A stretch of DNA of 64,000 nucleotides from Turritopsis dohrnii. Lineage: Eukaryota > Cnidaria > Hydrozoa > Anthoathecata > Oceaniidae. The stretch spans positions 62,001 to 126,000 of the forward strand of contig BQMF02000208.1 of NCBI GenBank assembly GCA_027922465.2, given 5' to 3'. This document shows positions 21,083 to 31,689 of this stretch, one piece after another; within the stretch, counting starts at the first letter, position 1, and the number at the start of each line of letters is the position of its first letter. Below the pieces are notes generated by a model that saw only the letters and a list, made by a program, of their open reading frames with translations, searched no databases and was not told where the DNA came from. Position numbers and translations under genes: made by a program.

Positions 21083-22171
21083 TCTATATATTAATAGCCG
21101 ATTCTCTGTCTGTCTGTCTGTCTGTCTGTTTGTTTGTTTGTTTGTTTGTAAGTCACGCAAAATGGTAGATTAAGTTGTGAACGAAATTATTTCTTTTTGT
21201 GTGCGACGTGAGTTCGAAGCAAATACATTGCAACCCCAATCGAACGTGACTTTTTTTGGCTGATGAACTAATAGGAATAACGTTTTGTTTTTATCATTAT
21301 TGTTAGTTTTATATTCCACATTGACTTGGCTTTGAAAACAGTACATCAACTAAATACAAAGTCACTAACTGATTAAATATTTTGGACAAAAAGCAGCAGT
21401 GGCAGAACGTGGCAGCATATGTTCGGTTTGCCACTAACTCTTGCCTGACTGTCTGAGACGGGTGAACTTTTTTTTTGAGCAATCAAAATGTTTAAAAACC
21501 GAAAGGTAAAAAAAGAGTATCATATCAAAACAAAATGTTTTTTTTTTTTGCTTTTCATTTAATAAATTAATTTCTTCTTTTAATTGTTAAGCGTTCTGAT
21601 CGAACGTTTTTTTATTCTATTTATTCATTTAGCACGTACCTTTTTTCTCTCCTCCGTGTGAACTTTTTAAGAAGAGAAACCATTTTCCCCCTGTTTGATA
21701 GCACCCATGTTAGAGCGCGTAACGTTTTTAAAACAAAAGCTAATAATAAGTTAAATTTTTTCTCTCTACGTTTTGAGTGCATTGTTGTACTGATCAACGA
21801 TTGTTTTAAAAAATAAATAACACATGAAATTTGGGTTTTTTTGGAACCATTGTTTAAACTGATATTTGATATTTGATTTCGAATCTGCCTCTAGGATAAC
21901 TGACGTTTTTTCGGGTCCGCGATACAGGCGATGGCAAAAAATTTGGGTCTAATTTTTTTGGGAAGGGTCTGTGACGTCATCAAAATCTTTGAAGAATGAT
22001 ATCTCTGTAACGGTTGATCGTAGCGGAACGATCCCATACATTTTTTTAATCAGTTTTTCGAGCTCTACAACATGGTAACACTTTCGGTTGCCAATTCCTT
22101 AATTTTATTTTTCGTGAAGTCAACGCATGCTGAACATGGGGGGCGAGCGACGCCGCCTTGGCGGCTAGTAC
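21083..22171 (-). mobile_element. Copy of the CCGCCAAGGCGG element, interrupted
   Basis: Read on the minus strand this copy begins at 22171 with the AGCCGCCAAGGCGGCG palindrome and ends at 21083 with CGGCTATTAATATATAG preceded by GACAGACA/AACA microsatellite. Intact copies lie at 27105-28019 and 31125-31636. About 640 bp between roughly 21250 and 21890 have no counterpart in the other copies and replace a 30-bp segment, so they are an insertion or replacement. The element has imperfect inverted ends (CTATATAT...TAGCCG) but no clear protein-coding frame. Confidence 0.75.
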
Positions 22172-22864
22172 TAATAATTAGAGGTAAATCAAACCAAAAC
22201 CGATGAAATTAGAGGAAAAAAAAATATTATAAATTTTTTTGCAATTTCACATTTTTTTTTTCATTTTTATTTTATTTTACATTTTTTTGGTTTTTGTTTT
22301 GTGTTTTTGTTTTTTTCCTTTTTGCTTCTTCGACTTTATTCCGCTGTTCCTCAAACTTCTTTATCTCCATCAGTGTCTTTTCTTTCATTTGAAGAAGAAG
22401 GGTTTCGTTATTTGCGGTGTAGCAAAATTCGGCAGGTAATTCCATTCCACTTATCATCTCCGATGATACTGACATGATGGTGAAACGATCATTTGACGTG
22501 TGTGGGATCATAACAACTGACAAATCAAAGGTCCGCAACGGCACCTTTTATGAGAGCTGCATGACAAATGCCAACAAACATCTCCTCGAAGATGATAATA
22601 ACGAGGATGATCCTTTTGTTTTGTGTGAAACAAAAAAAAAAATTCACAATATTACAAAAATTTCTTTAATTCATTTTAACATCTTTAACCCAATCCGCAC
22701 TATAATTAGAGGGAATTTTGACCCTTCCTGCACAAAATTAGAGGGAAATTAAAAATTTACTAACATCGAACCGCACTAATAATTAGAGGGAAATAAATTC
22801 TTCATTTTTCGAAAAATAGGCCATCCGCACTCATTAGAGGGCGCACTAAATTAGAGGTAATACG
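22172..22864. repeat. ATTAGAGG-motif repeat region
   Basis: AATTAGAGG/ATTAGAGGG words occur at least six times (near 22178, 22210, 22707, 22737, 22779, 22833 and 22854), the last in GCACTAAATTAGAGGTAATA. The words cluster at the two sides, like subterminal repeats of a MITE. An open frame on the minus strand (22272-22544) has no family I recognise. Confidence 0.5.
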
Positions 22865-23225
22865 GTAACCGGTGTTTGAGTTTCCGGGAGTTAAATGTAG
22901 CTATTTTTATAAAAATCGTAAATGCACAGTTGTTAAATTTATACTCTGCAGTGACTTTCAAAACTTCGGTATCAAAAATTATCATCGCATTTTTTAAGAA
23001 AATATACAATTAATTTTTATAAATTTTATATCGATGGAACCTTTAGTTGTTGGTCTTTCTCGTGATGTAATTTTTGTAGGAAATGGAAAAGTAGAAGAAG
23101 AGAAAATCGAAAAATAAGTTTGGAAAAACTCATTGATTTCTTAGCGATCAATTAAAACAAAAGTTAACAACCGTATCTTGATTGTTTAAAGGTGCAAAAT
23201 CTTTCGAATATTATTTGCATTATAA

Positions 23226-23564
23226 GGGGGTGTTTATATGGAAGCGAGCTGGCCCGGTTAAACATTAAGAAATGTATGTTTTTATTCGAATGTGTTTTCA
23301 TGAAAACCAAGCCAGCCCGCCTAAGCGAGATCTCGGTTCAATTTGCCGAGATCTCGCTTCAGTTGGATGAAAATTTTCCATATAAACAACCGGGCGGCTA
23401 GCCCAGCTGAGCGGGCTAATTTCATAACATGCGCATACTATTTGATAAACAAAAAAATACAAAGGTGAGCCAGCCCGCTTTCATATAAAGGCGAGATGAA
23501 ATTGTCTCGGCTAAGTGAGCCAGCCCGGCTAACCGGGCCAGCTCACCTCCATATAAACACCCCC
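23226..23564. mobile_element. Harbinger-type MITE with TAA duplication
   Basis: A 339-bp element with termini GGGGGTGTTTATATGGAAG and the reverse complement CTCCATATAAACACCCCC, each followed inward by GAGCTGGCCCGGTTA-type arms. TAA is present on both sides (23223-23225, 23565-23567). Internal AGCCAGCCCG words repeat. No coding capacity. Confidence 0.9.
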
Positions 23565-23569
23565 TAAGT

Positions 23570-24030
23570 CAAGAAAGTGAAAAAACAATAGTAGAATAGT
23601 ATCCTACAAGTCACATATCAATTTTCCATATTTTAGGTAAAAGATTTTCAAAAAAAACTCTATTGTATGCAAAATTACAAATTACTGTTTACGACAAAAT
23701 TATATTGGGGCAGGGCCTATAGACCCCTTAGCCACCCTGCTCAGCGGTCCCTGTGATACAATTAGTTCCCATAAAGTCACGTAATTCAGACTCGTTTTGT
23801 AGTCACGTGTACAAAACTATTTGGACTCCGTACGTAAGCGAGGAATTAACAGCCATGATGGCACCCAAAAATATGGAGGACTTTGAAAATCGTATCTGAC
23901 ACTATTTTAAAGCGAACGTTAAAACATCCTTTCCTGTGACCCAACCATCCATCAGAAGCTTGGAAGTTGCTATACTGATGACCTTTTGCAAACTCAAGAG
24001 CCTTTAGCTTGATAATGCTAGCAGAATAGG
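23570..24030. other. Intergenic sequence, nothing recognised
   Basis: AT-rich with no plausible exon or repeat that I can place. Confidence 0.4.
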
Positions 24031-24032
24031 AA

Positions 24033-24130
24033 TATACTAGACGCCAAGGCGGCGTCGTTCGCCGCCCATGTTCAGCCTGCGTTGACTTCACGTCCGTTCG
24101 CTTGCGGAATATTATTATACGCATGCGCAG
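24033..24130 (+). mobile_element. Fragment of the CCGCCAAGGCGG element
   Basis: TACTAGACGCCAAGGCGGCG and the following CGCCGCCCATGTTCAGCC match the first 65 bp of the element copies at 27561 and 31128. The next 40 bp (to GCGCATGCG) match, in inverted orientation, the sequence at 27108-27165 beside another copy. Confidence 0.7.
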
Positions 24131-24499
24131 TTGGAACTTTAATTTCAGCCGTTTTTATAAGTATTGAGAATGGCTTCGTTCAGGTCACGTTCATGGGCAT
24201 GAAAACAGATGAATTTTTACTACTTTTTAACGTAATGTAACCACGCTGACCGATTGGAATCCATTGTTCATCCTTTGTGGAGAAGAAAACAGTTTAGAAC
24301 AACATGATTCTTCAAATGGATAACGTTTATTGTGTGAATCAAAAAGACACATTTTTGCTGGGTTAGCTGCTAGTGTACGTGGAAAACAGTTAAAAATCGA
24401 TATCAAATGAGTTTTTCGCAGAAAAAGCTATATGTTATTAAAAAGCCAAATCATTGAACTTTCAGAAAATGATAAATTCAAAGACCTAAAAATTTTTTT

Positions 24500-25780
24500 A
24501 ATATGAAAGTAAATTGGCTGATTAACGTGAAAATGAAGACATCTGATACTGCAAGGTAAGTCAATGAACGTTTTGTAGAAATTATCTTCTTTAAGAGAAA
24601 CTTTGTAACAACTGTAAGGAAAGGTTTCCTTGTTTTACTTTATTTACTTTCAAAGGTTTTCAAACTCAAATTTGTAATTACAATAATAAAACTAACAATA
24701 ATGTAACAGACTGCCTATACATTTGTTTACATTGTTTCTCATCATTGTTTCTCATGTGATGAGAATCCTTTTTGAGGGGGGAAATCATAACAAGTTATAA
24801 TTTCTAGTAAATTAATCAGTAATTCATTACAAATTTATCTGTAGTAATCATTTCTGTTTAATAACTTACTACCAATAAGTAGAAACCATCCACAATGACA
24901 TTGCCATAAATTTTAGAACAAATTTTTCGAACGCATGAAATGTTTCTTTCCATTCAGAACTTTGAAGTTGTACGAAAAGATGAATTTCTTAAAGATGGAT
25001 GCAAATTTTAGTTTAGACAGAGTTTAAACGTTTCACTTTGATTAAGATACTTGAGATTATTTTATTTTACCCAATAATGGGCACAGTTTTTGGAAAAGTT
25101 TGCCTGTCATGTTTGTTTTTATATTCAAGATATATATAAAGATATATACATCAGTATCTATGTTATTCTTGTGTTTCTTGCACTGATATTTAATTTTTGT
25201 GCTTGTTATGAGTTTGTTGTTCTGTCATATACACTTCGATGATGTTTCGAAATGTCTATGGAGTTTAATGATAGACATGAATGTTTTGTCTGTTTTTCAG
25301 GTTTCAGTTAATCCAAGTAGATAGATCAGATTTCCAGTACGCAGTTAATTTAGTACTGAAATGGTAATTATATAACTTTTTAATTTAATTTTCATGCTTT
25401 TCTATGCTTGTTGCACACATTGCTTTATTGTATGTATCCTTCAATGCATTCGGTTTGTTCTGTTCTGCTAAAAGTGTTTGTTATTCTTTATTTTAGATTA
25501 TTTTCACCCAAGTTGCTTATTGTTCTCTTAACATGATAACAAAACATTTGATGAGAAAAGATTATATCAGCAGTTACTGGTATGTGTCCTGTTTACTCTA
25601 GATGTTTTCATTTTTGTGATTGTTATAACACCTCTCATTAAATAGGGTTTTTGTATTTTAGATCTCTGTCAAAAAAGCTGAGAAGGAGGAAATACACAAA
25701 ATCATGCGATAAACTAAAAACTGCTCTTGTTTCACTGACGAAAAACATGACAACAACAGCTGCTCCTGCTAATTGAAAAA
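24500..25780 (+). other. Possible spliced transcript, unresolved
   Basis: Exon-like pieces with good borders occur: ...GATACTGCAAG then GTAAGT (24557), an acceptor before TTTCAGTTAATCC near 25300, an acceptor near 25497, and a last piece near 25661-25779 whose frame reads SLSKKLRRRKYTKSCDKLKT and ends at TGA. I could not chain all pieces in one frame without a stop, so this may be non-coding, partly mis-called or chance. Confidence 0.25.
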
Positions 25781-25789
25781 TCACCATTT

Positions 25790-26245
25790 TTTATTTGCAT
25801 GTGTAGAATAATATTATGCCAGGTTAAAACATATGTGAAAAATAGATAAGACTCGTGTGTAAAATAGCAAAAGCTTTTCGATAAAAATCATCTTCAGTGC
25901 ATAAAAGTGAGGTGCATGTCTTTTTATACCTTATTTTATGAAAGACTATACTTCCGTTTTACGGAATATTTTTTAATAATGGCCGGCTTTAAACTTTGGC
26001 AGTGTTATGAGCTATTTGTTCCCCAATTAATTTATAATTTACATGTAAATATTTGAATAAGAAGATTTTGTCATCAGTTTTCTTATTTATTTCTTTATTC
26101 ATTCATTCATTCATTATTACTGAAACATGAAGACATGAGAAACTAATTAATGGTCTTCTGTACCCAAGGAGAAACGCACCTGAAAAGACATCTTAAAGTG
26201 GTTTTAAAAACGTTTTTAGCAGATAAAATGAAGACGTCTTTAAAA
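25790..26245. other. AT-rich intergenic sequence
   Basis: Only an ATTC microsatellite near 26096-26115 was noticed. Confidence 0.5.
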
Positions 26246-26248
26246 CGT

Positions 26249-26395
26249 TAGAAAAAAGACGTCTTAAATCCGTCTTAAACTAGTCGGATTTGTCCGCTAA
26301 GAAAACGTTTTTTTATAATGTTTTAAAGACGTCTTTAAAAGACGTTTTCTAAACGGACAAATCCGACTAGTTTAAGACGGATTTAAGACGTCTTT
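26249..26395. repeat. Foldback made of GACGTC-type arms
   Basis: The left arm begins AAAAAGACGTCTTAAATCCG and contains ACTAGTCGGATTTGTCCG; the right arm is the reverse complement, with CGGACAAATCCGACTAGT and GATTTAAGACGTCTTTTT. Arms are about 55 bp with a loop of about 40 bp that itself carries AAAGACGTCTTT. The vocabulary is the same as in the repeat at 1-968. Confidence 0.9.
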
Positions 26396-26399
26396 TTGC

Positions 26400-27100
26400 T
26401 GGCTGGGTTCTCTTATCACAGACAGAGCAATCTTTATCTCTATGCGGCTCTACACGATCGAAGAACGGGCATGTTTATCCATTGTCTTAACAGAAGATTC
26501 TTTTTGTCGCAACAACAACAAAGAATCTCATTGTTAGTAACATAAAAAGTAAGCATCATCGTACCCAATGTTTCTTGTTATTTCGCCATTTGAATAGTGA
26601 AAAGACAAGAAATACTGGGTACAAGGTTGCATAAAGTATTCGCTGAGAGTTCGATTGACATTCGAATTTTTTTGTAAAAGACTTGTAGCTGGAAAATTTG
26701 ATGTAATATTTTGATGTTAGTGACATCTAGATTTACTCGTAAAATGTTGGTGAAAAAAATTTTTAGGAACTTGAAACTTTCAGGAAACCTTGTTACATGG
26801 CTACTGATGCTCTGATATAGTTTTGTTTTGCAAATAAAACTCATCAAGTGTCGGTTTCAACAGCTTAAATAATGAATATTTGATATTAAATTTTAACTAA
26901 TTTTGTCGCTGTTGTTTTCAAAGGATAGAGAAGAAAGAAAACAATGATGCAGTGGAAGAGTAAGTTTATTCATTTAGCTATCCGAAAAATATAGGGTTAC
27001 ATAGTTAATATTCTGTTTTTTTTCCAGAAATTCAGTCATAAAGTAAACAACTGAATTTGAGAACGGAGCTTTTTCTTTTCCTCGCAATGCTAGATATCAT
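26400..27100. other. AT-rich intergenic sequence, nothing recognised
   Basis: A short exon-like string near 26922-26960 (GATAGAGAAGAAAGAAAAC) has no partner. No gene called. Confidence 0.4.
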
Positions 27101-27104
27101 GCTT

Positions 27105-28019
27105 TAAATGCGCATGCGTATAATAAGATTCTGCATTTTCAGTGAAACTGAACGGACGTGACTTCACGAAAAATAAAATTAAGGAATTGGCAACTGAAAG
27201 TGTACTTTCGTTGTAGAGCTTGAAAAGCTGATCATAAAAATGTATGGGATCGTTTTGCTACGATCAACCGTTACAGAGATATCATTTATCAAAGATTTTG
27301 ATGACGTCACACGCCCGTCCCCAAAAGAATTCGGCCCAAATTTTTCGTCACCCTATCGCCTGTATCGCAGACCCCCAAAAACGTCAGTTATCCCTATTGG
27401 TTACCGAGATAATTTTCCCTAAACGTCACGTTCGATTGGGGATGCAATGCATGGGTTTCGAACTGACGTCGCCCACAAGAAAAGAAATAATTTATCTTCA
27501 CAACTCAATCTACCATTTTGCGTGACAGACAAACAAACAGACAGAGAATCGGCTATTAATATATAGACTAGCCGCCAAGGCGGCGTCGCTCGCCGCCCAT
27601 GTTCAGCATGCGTCCAGTTCACGAAAAATAAAATGAAGAATTGACAATGATAAGTGTGCCCATGTTGTAGAGCTCGAAAAACTGATCAAAAAAATGTATG
27701 GGATCGTTTCGTTACGACCAACCGTTACAGAGATATCGTTGATCAAAAATTTTGTAGACGTCATAGAGCCCCGTCCCCAAAAATTTTGCCCAAATATTTT
27801 CGTCACCCCGTGGCCAATTTCGGGGACCCCAAAAAACGTCAGTTATCCCTATTGGTTACGGAGATAATTTTCCCTAAACGTCGCATTCGATTAGGGTCTC
27901 AATACAATGGTTTCACACTGACGTCGCATAAAATAAAATATAACAATCACTCTCACAACTCAATCTACCATTTTGCGTGACTTACAAACAAACAGACAGA
28001 CGGAGAATCGGCTATTAAT
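27105..28019 (+). mobile_element. Two tandem copies of the CCGCCAAGGCGG element
   Basis: Copy one runs to about 27560 and copy two from 27561 (ATATAGACTAGCCGCCAAGG) to 28019. Both contain AATGTATGGGATCGTTT, CGTTACAGAGATATC, AAAACGTCAGTTATCCCTAT and a GACAGACA/AACA microsatellite, and both end in CGGCTATTAATA. The start and end are imperfect inverted repeats. The open frames covering GTATGGGATCG are short, differ in frame between copies and end at different points, so I treat the element as non-coding. The ISL2EU element is inserted at the end of copy two. Confidence 0.75.
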
Positions 28020-28126
28020 AGAGGTTTTTACGATTTCCGAGATTACCCGAAATGCATCACGGTCAGCCATCTTGGTGGTAAACTTGGTAGTAAAGTAAAC
28101 AACTCGGTTCACAAATCACTATCAAG

Positions 28127-28974
28127 ATGCCTACAGCTTGCTGTGTTGTAGATTGTGATAACATACATTGCCGAAGATTATTACAATCCAAGGAGACCAG
28201 ATAAAAGCACTAACAGAGAGGCGAAGAAATTGTTGGCTGGCTGCTATCCATCGTGCTGATTCATCGTACAAAAAAATCGATACCTGGCGAGTTTGTAGTA
28301 CTCATTTTGTTAGTAGTTCACCTGCTCATCTTTTGGATGATACAAACCCAGATTGGGTGCCATCGCTGAAGTTGGGTTATGGTCACCGTTTAAATAGTGA
28401 TGTTGATGAAAACTTTGGCCGGAAAGTGGTGGCTATAATTGATTGTTTTGAAGTGTTTATCGAACGTCCATCCAATCTTTATGCAAAAGCTCAAACATGG
28501 TCTAACTACAAACACCACAACACCATCAAATATCTTATCGGAATCACACCACAGGGTTCTATTAGCTTTATATCAGATGGTTGGGGAGGCCGAGTAAGTG
28601 ATAAGCATCTTGTCAGGGAGTCCAAATTTGTCAGCAATCTACTACCGGGTGATGTTGTTCTGGCTGATCGTGGGTTTGATATTGACGAACTTGTTGCTGG
28701 AGTTGGTGCAAGTGTTAAAATACCAGCATTTACACGTGGAAAGCATCAACTGAGTAGGAAGGAAATTGAGTCAACATGAGCTATTGCCAATGCACGAATT
28801 CATGTAGAACGAGTTATTGGTGTAGTTAGACAAACGTTTACCATGCTAGAAAGTACCATACCCATTAGTTTAGTCATGAGAAGACCTGGACAAGATTTAC
28901 CTATGTTGGATAAAATTACCACTGTGGCATGTGCTATCACTAACTTATGTCCCTCAGTTGTTCCTAATGAGTAA
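28127..28974 (+). pseudogene. THAP-DDE_Tnp_4 transposase, internally deleted
   Basis: Starts MPTACCVVDC (first THAP Cys pair), shifts frame near 28165-28195, then continues [20 protein letters not shown] and RVCSTHF (Cys-x2-His of THAP). The DDE domain has [13 protein letters not shown] (first Asp), [13 protein letters not shown] (second Asp) and, after an in-frame TGA at 28777, RIHVERVIGVVR (Glu), ending at TAA 28972. The THAP domain runs almost directly into the catalytic domain; the helix-turn-helix region expected between them is missing, an internal deletion. A histone-like hairpin lies 23 bases after the stop. Confidence 0.85.
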
Positions 28975-28997
28975 CTGGTTTTTGGACAAACTACAAC

Positions 28998-29013
28998 GGC
29001 TTTTTTTAAAGCC
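28998..29013 (+). promoter_or_regulatory. Histone-type stem-loop after transposase stop
   Basis: GGCTTT-TTTT-AAAGCC: perfect 6-bp stem and 4-base loop, followed by ACATATG and then TATAAAAAACATTA. It begins 23 nt after the transposase stop. Same architecture as the hairpins at 29320, 42927 and 43116. Confidence 0.7.
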
Positions 29014-29174
29014 ACATATGTATAAAAAACATTAATGGCAACTTACATAATGATTGTGTCTTTTAGAAATCTTCTGTCTTCTGTTTACAGTTGCTGGTTA
29101 ATTGGATCAAAGATGTCTAAAGAAAAACATTATTTTGGCAATATTTTATTAGAAATCAGGTTGGTTGATGTATG

Positions 29175-29246
29175 CCCTGACCAGGGATCGAACCTGGATT
29201 ACTTGTGGTTAACACAAGGGTCTTACCAGTTAGACGACCAGGACGT
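29175..29246 (-). tRNA. tRNA-like cloverleaf, anticodon UAA, Glu-like body
   Basis: On the minus strand 72 bases fold as a complete tRNA: acceptor GTCCTGG/TCAGGGC (7 pairs, two G-T), D stem GTCT/AGAC, anticodon stem CTTGT/ACAAG with loop GTTAACC, T stem CCAGG/CCTGG with loop TTCGATC, discriminator A. The B box GGTTCGATCCC is canonical. The body resembles animal tRNA-Glu (TCCCTGG...CAGGGA), but positions 34-36 read TAA, which would decode the Leu codon UUA, and there is no long variable arm as Leu tRNAs have. It could be a tRNA-derived pseudogene or SINE head, or a functional oddity. It sits between the 3' ends of the two ISL2EU genes. Confidence 0.65.
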
Positions 29247-29319
29247 AAGTATAGTAACTTTGAATAATAATAGGTGTTTAATTAAAAATAAGCCATAAGT
29301 AATGTTTTTTCATAATTGT

Positions 29320-29335
29320 GGCTATAAAAATAGCC
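29320..29335 (-). promoter_or_regulatory. Histone-type stem-loop after YqaJ gene stop
   Basis: Read on the minus strand: GGCTAT-TTTT-ATAGCC, perfect 6-bp stem and UUUU loop, followed by ACAATTATGAAAAAACATT. It begins 14 nt after the stop codon of the SWIM/YqaJ gene. Confidence 0.7.
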
Positions 29336-29349
29336 GTTTTTCTTGATGT

Positions 29350-31010
29350 TCACTCTTCCATAGAGCAAGGATAAGCATAATCATGATCGGTTGAAACAGT
29401 CTCCGGTGTTGCTTGGCTGAAATATTTACTGACAAGTTCTACAAGAATAACAGAATTGAAAAAGGTGTTACATTTTTTCAAGTGACTGTTCCAAAATGAC
29501 TCATCGAATGGTACGTGTTGGAGGAAATGGTCCTTTTCTGTCCATACAAAAAAAAGGCATGACTTGATTTTAGTGATAGCCATTTGTGCTTGTACTTGAA
29601 AATAATATTGGTGATTCTTTTTTAAATTAACACCAGTTTCAGATTTTTCCAGGTAAAATGAAGATGGTAATTCATCAAGTGTATAGTGACGCAAGGTATA
29701 TGGACATTTGATCTCCAACAAACGATCAGGGCAGCAAGAACATTTTATGATTCCATCTGGAGTAGCACCAAGGTATGGATGATCTGAATCAAGAAACAAA
29801 CCACATTCGACAACATGTAGGTTGACATGGTTTTGACTTTCCATATCAAGGTATTTCTTTATGGCTGTTTTCTCATGTTTATTACCCCATTCTGTGTACT
29901 TTGAAGTGAATTTATATGTAGATGGATAGCAAATAGTTTTAATGAGACTTTTGGAAGGATTTGTAAGAGATGTTGATATGACTGATTTAAATTTTGAAGC
30001 TGTAATTCTTCCAGCACGGAACTGAAACCAGGCATTAGAATGTGACTGACTACGAGTTTCTTCCTCAACAGAAGCCATCTGCTCTTTGGTAGCAGCTAAT
30101 TTATGATGAAGAGTACTGCAATAACATTTAATGGTAACCCAATCAAAGATTCGTCAAATAATTCTGTCAGAACAAGTGGAAATTTTTCTGATAATGTTTT
30201 TGGCTTATATTCATGACTGAATCCAGGGTAGACAGACAAAACAACAGGTTTAGTTGAAGAAATAGTTTGTAAAAAATTGGAAAATTTGTCAACCGGTGCT
30301 TTCCGAACATTTTTTGCCCTTTATTTGATGAAGATGATGATGCGGTAGTAGAATAGGGATCCTTCACTTTATTATCCAATATTTTTTTTTGAGTAGCAGA
30401 TGAAGTGAAATCAATATTTTTGGCTGCAGCATACTCAATTGATTTTTTTGATGATGGTAATAGCCAATAAGCAGGTTCTTGGGTTACGGTTTTTTTTCTC
30501 TTGCAATCTCACTGCAGCCTCAACAAAAAACATAACGGCAGCTACATGGGAACAACTTTCACCCAAACCTGCCATACATGTACAATGGCAGCAGCAGATT
30601 TCTCCATCGCTGTTGCAAATTATCCAAGAAGACACCGGTTTCTCACTAAGACGTTGACTATGAAGAACCCTTGCTCGAATAACAGTGAAAGTTTTGTTTT
30701 CTGTGGTGTGTTGAAAAGTTTGAACCTTTTGAACCCATCCGGATAAGAAACGATCGTAGCACTCCAAACTTTTAAAATTCTTGAAATCTTTCATATTATA
30801 AAAGGGGCTCGATCCAAGAACAAGATAATTCACCATGTCAATGTAGGTGAGAGGAGGAAATGAATTAAGATCAGAATTCCATTCTTGATCGGGGATTTGG
30901 TACGGATCTTGATTACCAATTAGTGAAATTTTCTCTTCGTACCTTTTGCGAGAAACAACAGGTAATGAATTGAAATAAGACGACATGATTATAAGAAAAC
31001 TTTCAACCAA
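29350..31010 (-). pseudogene. SWIM zinc finger plus YqaJ nuclease gene of ISL2EU
   Basis: The gene reads from about 31010 down to 29350 in at least three frames that must be joined by frameshifts. The first part (31010-30435) carries a SWIM finger, CHCTCMAGLGESCSHVAAVM. A middle part (about 30400-30080) is frameshifted. The last part (30078-29350, 242 residues) is a YqaJ-type exonuclease domain: WFQFRAGRITASKF, then LGATPDGII (Asp), LLEIKCPYT (Glu-x-Lys), and YYFQVQAQMAI (Gln), the PD-(D/E)xK arrangement. In relatives these form one protein. It presumably processes DNA ends during transposition; that role is inferred from family membership. It converges on the transposase gene. Confidence 0.85.
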
Positions 31011-31124
31011 CTTGACATGACTACCAAGTTTTGTTTACAACACTGCGGGAGGTCTTCTATTTACCACCAAGATGGTGGATTTTCTTCATCGTGTTGCATT
31101 ATGGTCCAAATCGTAAAAGCCTCT

Positions 31125-31636
31125 ATATATAGACTAGCCGCCAAGGCGGCGTCGCTCGCCGCCCATGTTCAGCCTGCGTCCAGTTCACGAAAAATAAAAT
31201 CAAGGAATTGGCAATGATAAGTGTACCCATGTTGTAGAGCTTGAAAAACTGATCAAAAAAATGTATGGGATCGTTTTGCTACGACCAACCGTTACGGAGA
31301 TATCATCGTTCAAAGATTTTGATGACGTCACAGACTCGTCCCCAAAAAATTTAGATCCAAATTTTTCGTCACCCCGTCGCCCGTATCGCGGACCCCAAAA
31401 AACGTCAGTTGTCCCTATTGGTTACCGAGATAATTCTCCCCAAACGTCACGTTCGATTTGGGTCCCAATGCAATGGTTTCACACTGACGTCGCGCACAAG
31501 AAGAGAAATAATTTATGTGTGATTTTACATTGCTGACTTCCCGATTTCTTTCGCAGTTCATATCTACCATTTTGCGTGACAGACAAACAAACAGACAGGC
31601 AGACAGACAGACGGAGAATCGGCTATTAATATATAG
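31125..31636 (+). mobile_element. Third copy of the CCGCCAAGGCGG element
   Basis: Starts TATATAGACTAGCCGCCAAG and ends CGGCTATTAATATATAG after a GACAGACA/AACA microsatellite. Internal order is the same as in the copies at 27105-28019. Between the CACAAGAAGAGAAAT block and the microsatellite it has about 40 extra bases. Confidence 0.8.
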
Positions 31637-31689
31637 ATGTTGTTGTGTCATAAGCTAACGAACCATTTGTAAATTGCTTTATCTACCAT

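Larger units (their letters stand above)
28020..31124. mobile_element. ISL2EU-type DNA transposon (two genes)
   Basis: The terminal inverted repeats are imperfect: AGAGGTTTTTACGATTT on the left and AAATCGTAAAAGCCTCT on the right, with a second matching block CCATCTTGGTGGTAAA about 55 bp inside each end. AT lies on both sides (28018-28019, 31125-31126), and the flanks join into the uninterrupted sequence seen at 27551-27575. Inside are a THAP-DDE transposase on the plus strand and a SWIM/YqaJ gene on the minus strand, converging. Transposase plus YqaJ-type nuclease gene and 2-bp target duplication are what I know for the ISL2EU superfamily. Both genes are frameshifted, so this copy is inactive. 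Confidence 0.85.

Noticed and set aside
22905..22940. Further copy of the hairpin (GTAGCTATTTTTATAAAA)
   Set aside because: The 3' arm does not complement the 5' arm and no gene end lies next to it.
27240..27980. ORFs starting with YGIVLLRSTVTEI in copies of the CCGCCAAGGCGG element
   Set aside because: The frame breaks at different places in each copy and the peptide has no protein-like domain; similarity between copies is explained by DNA repeat identity.
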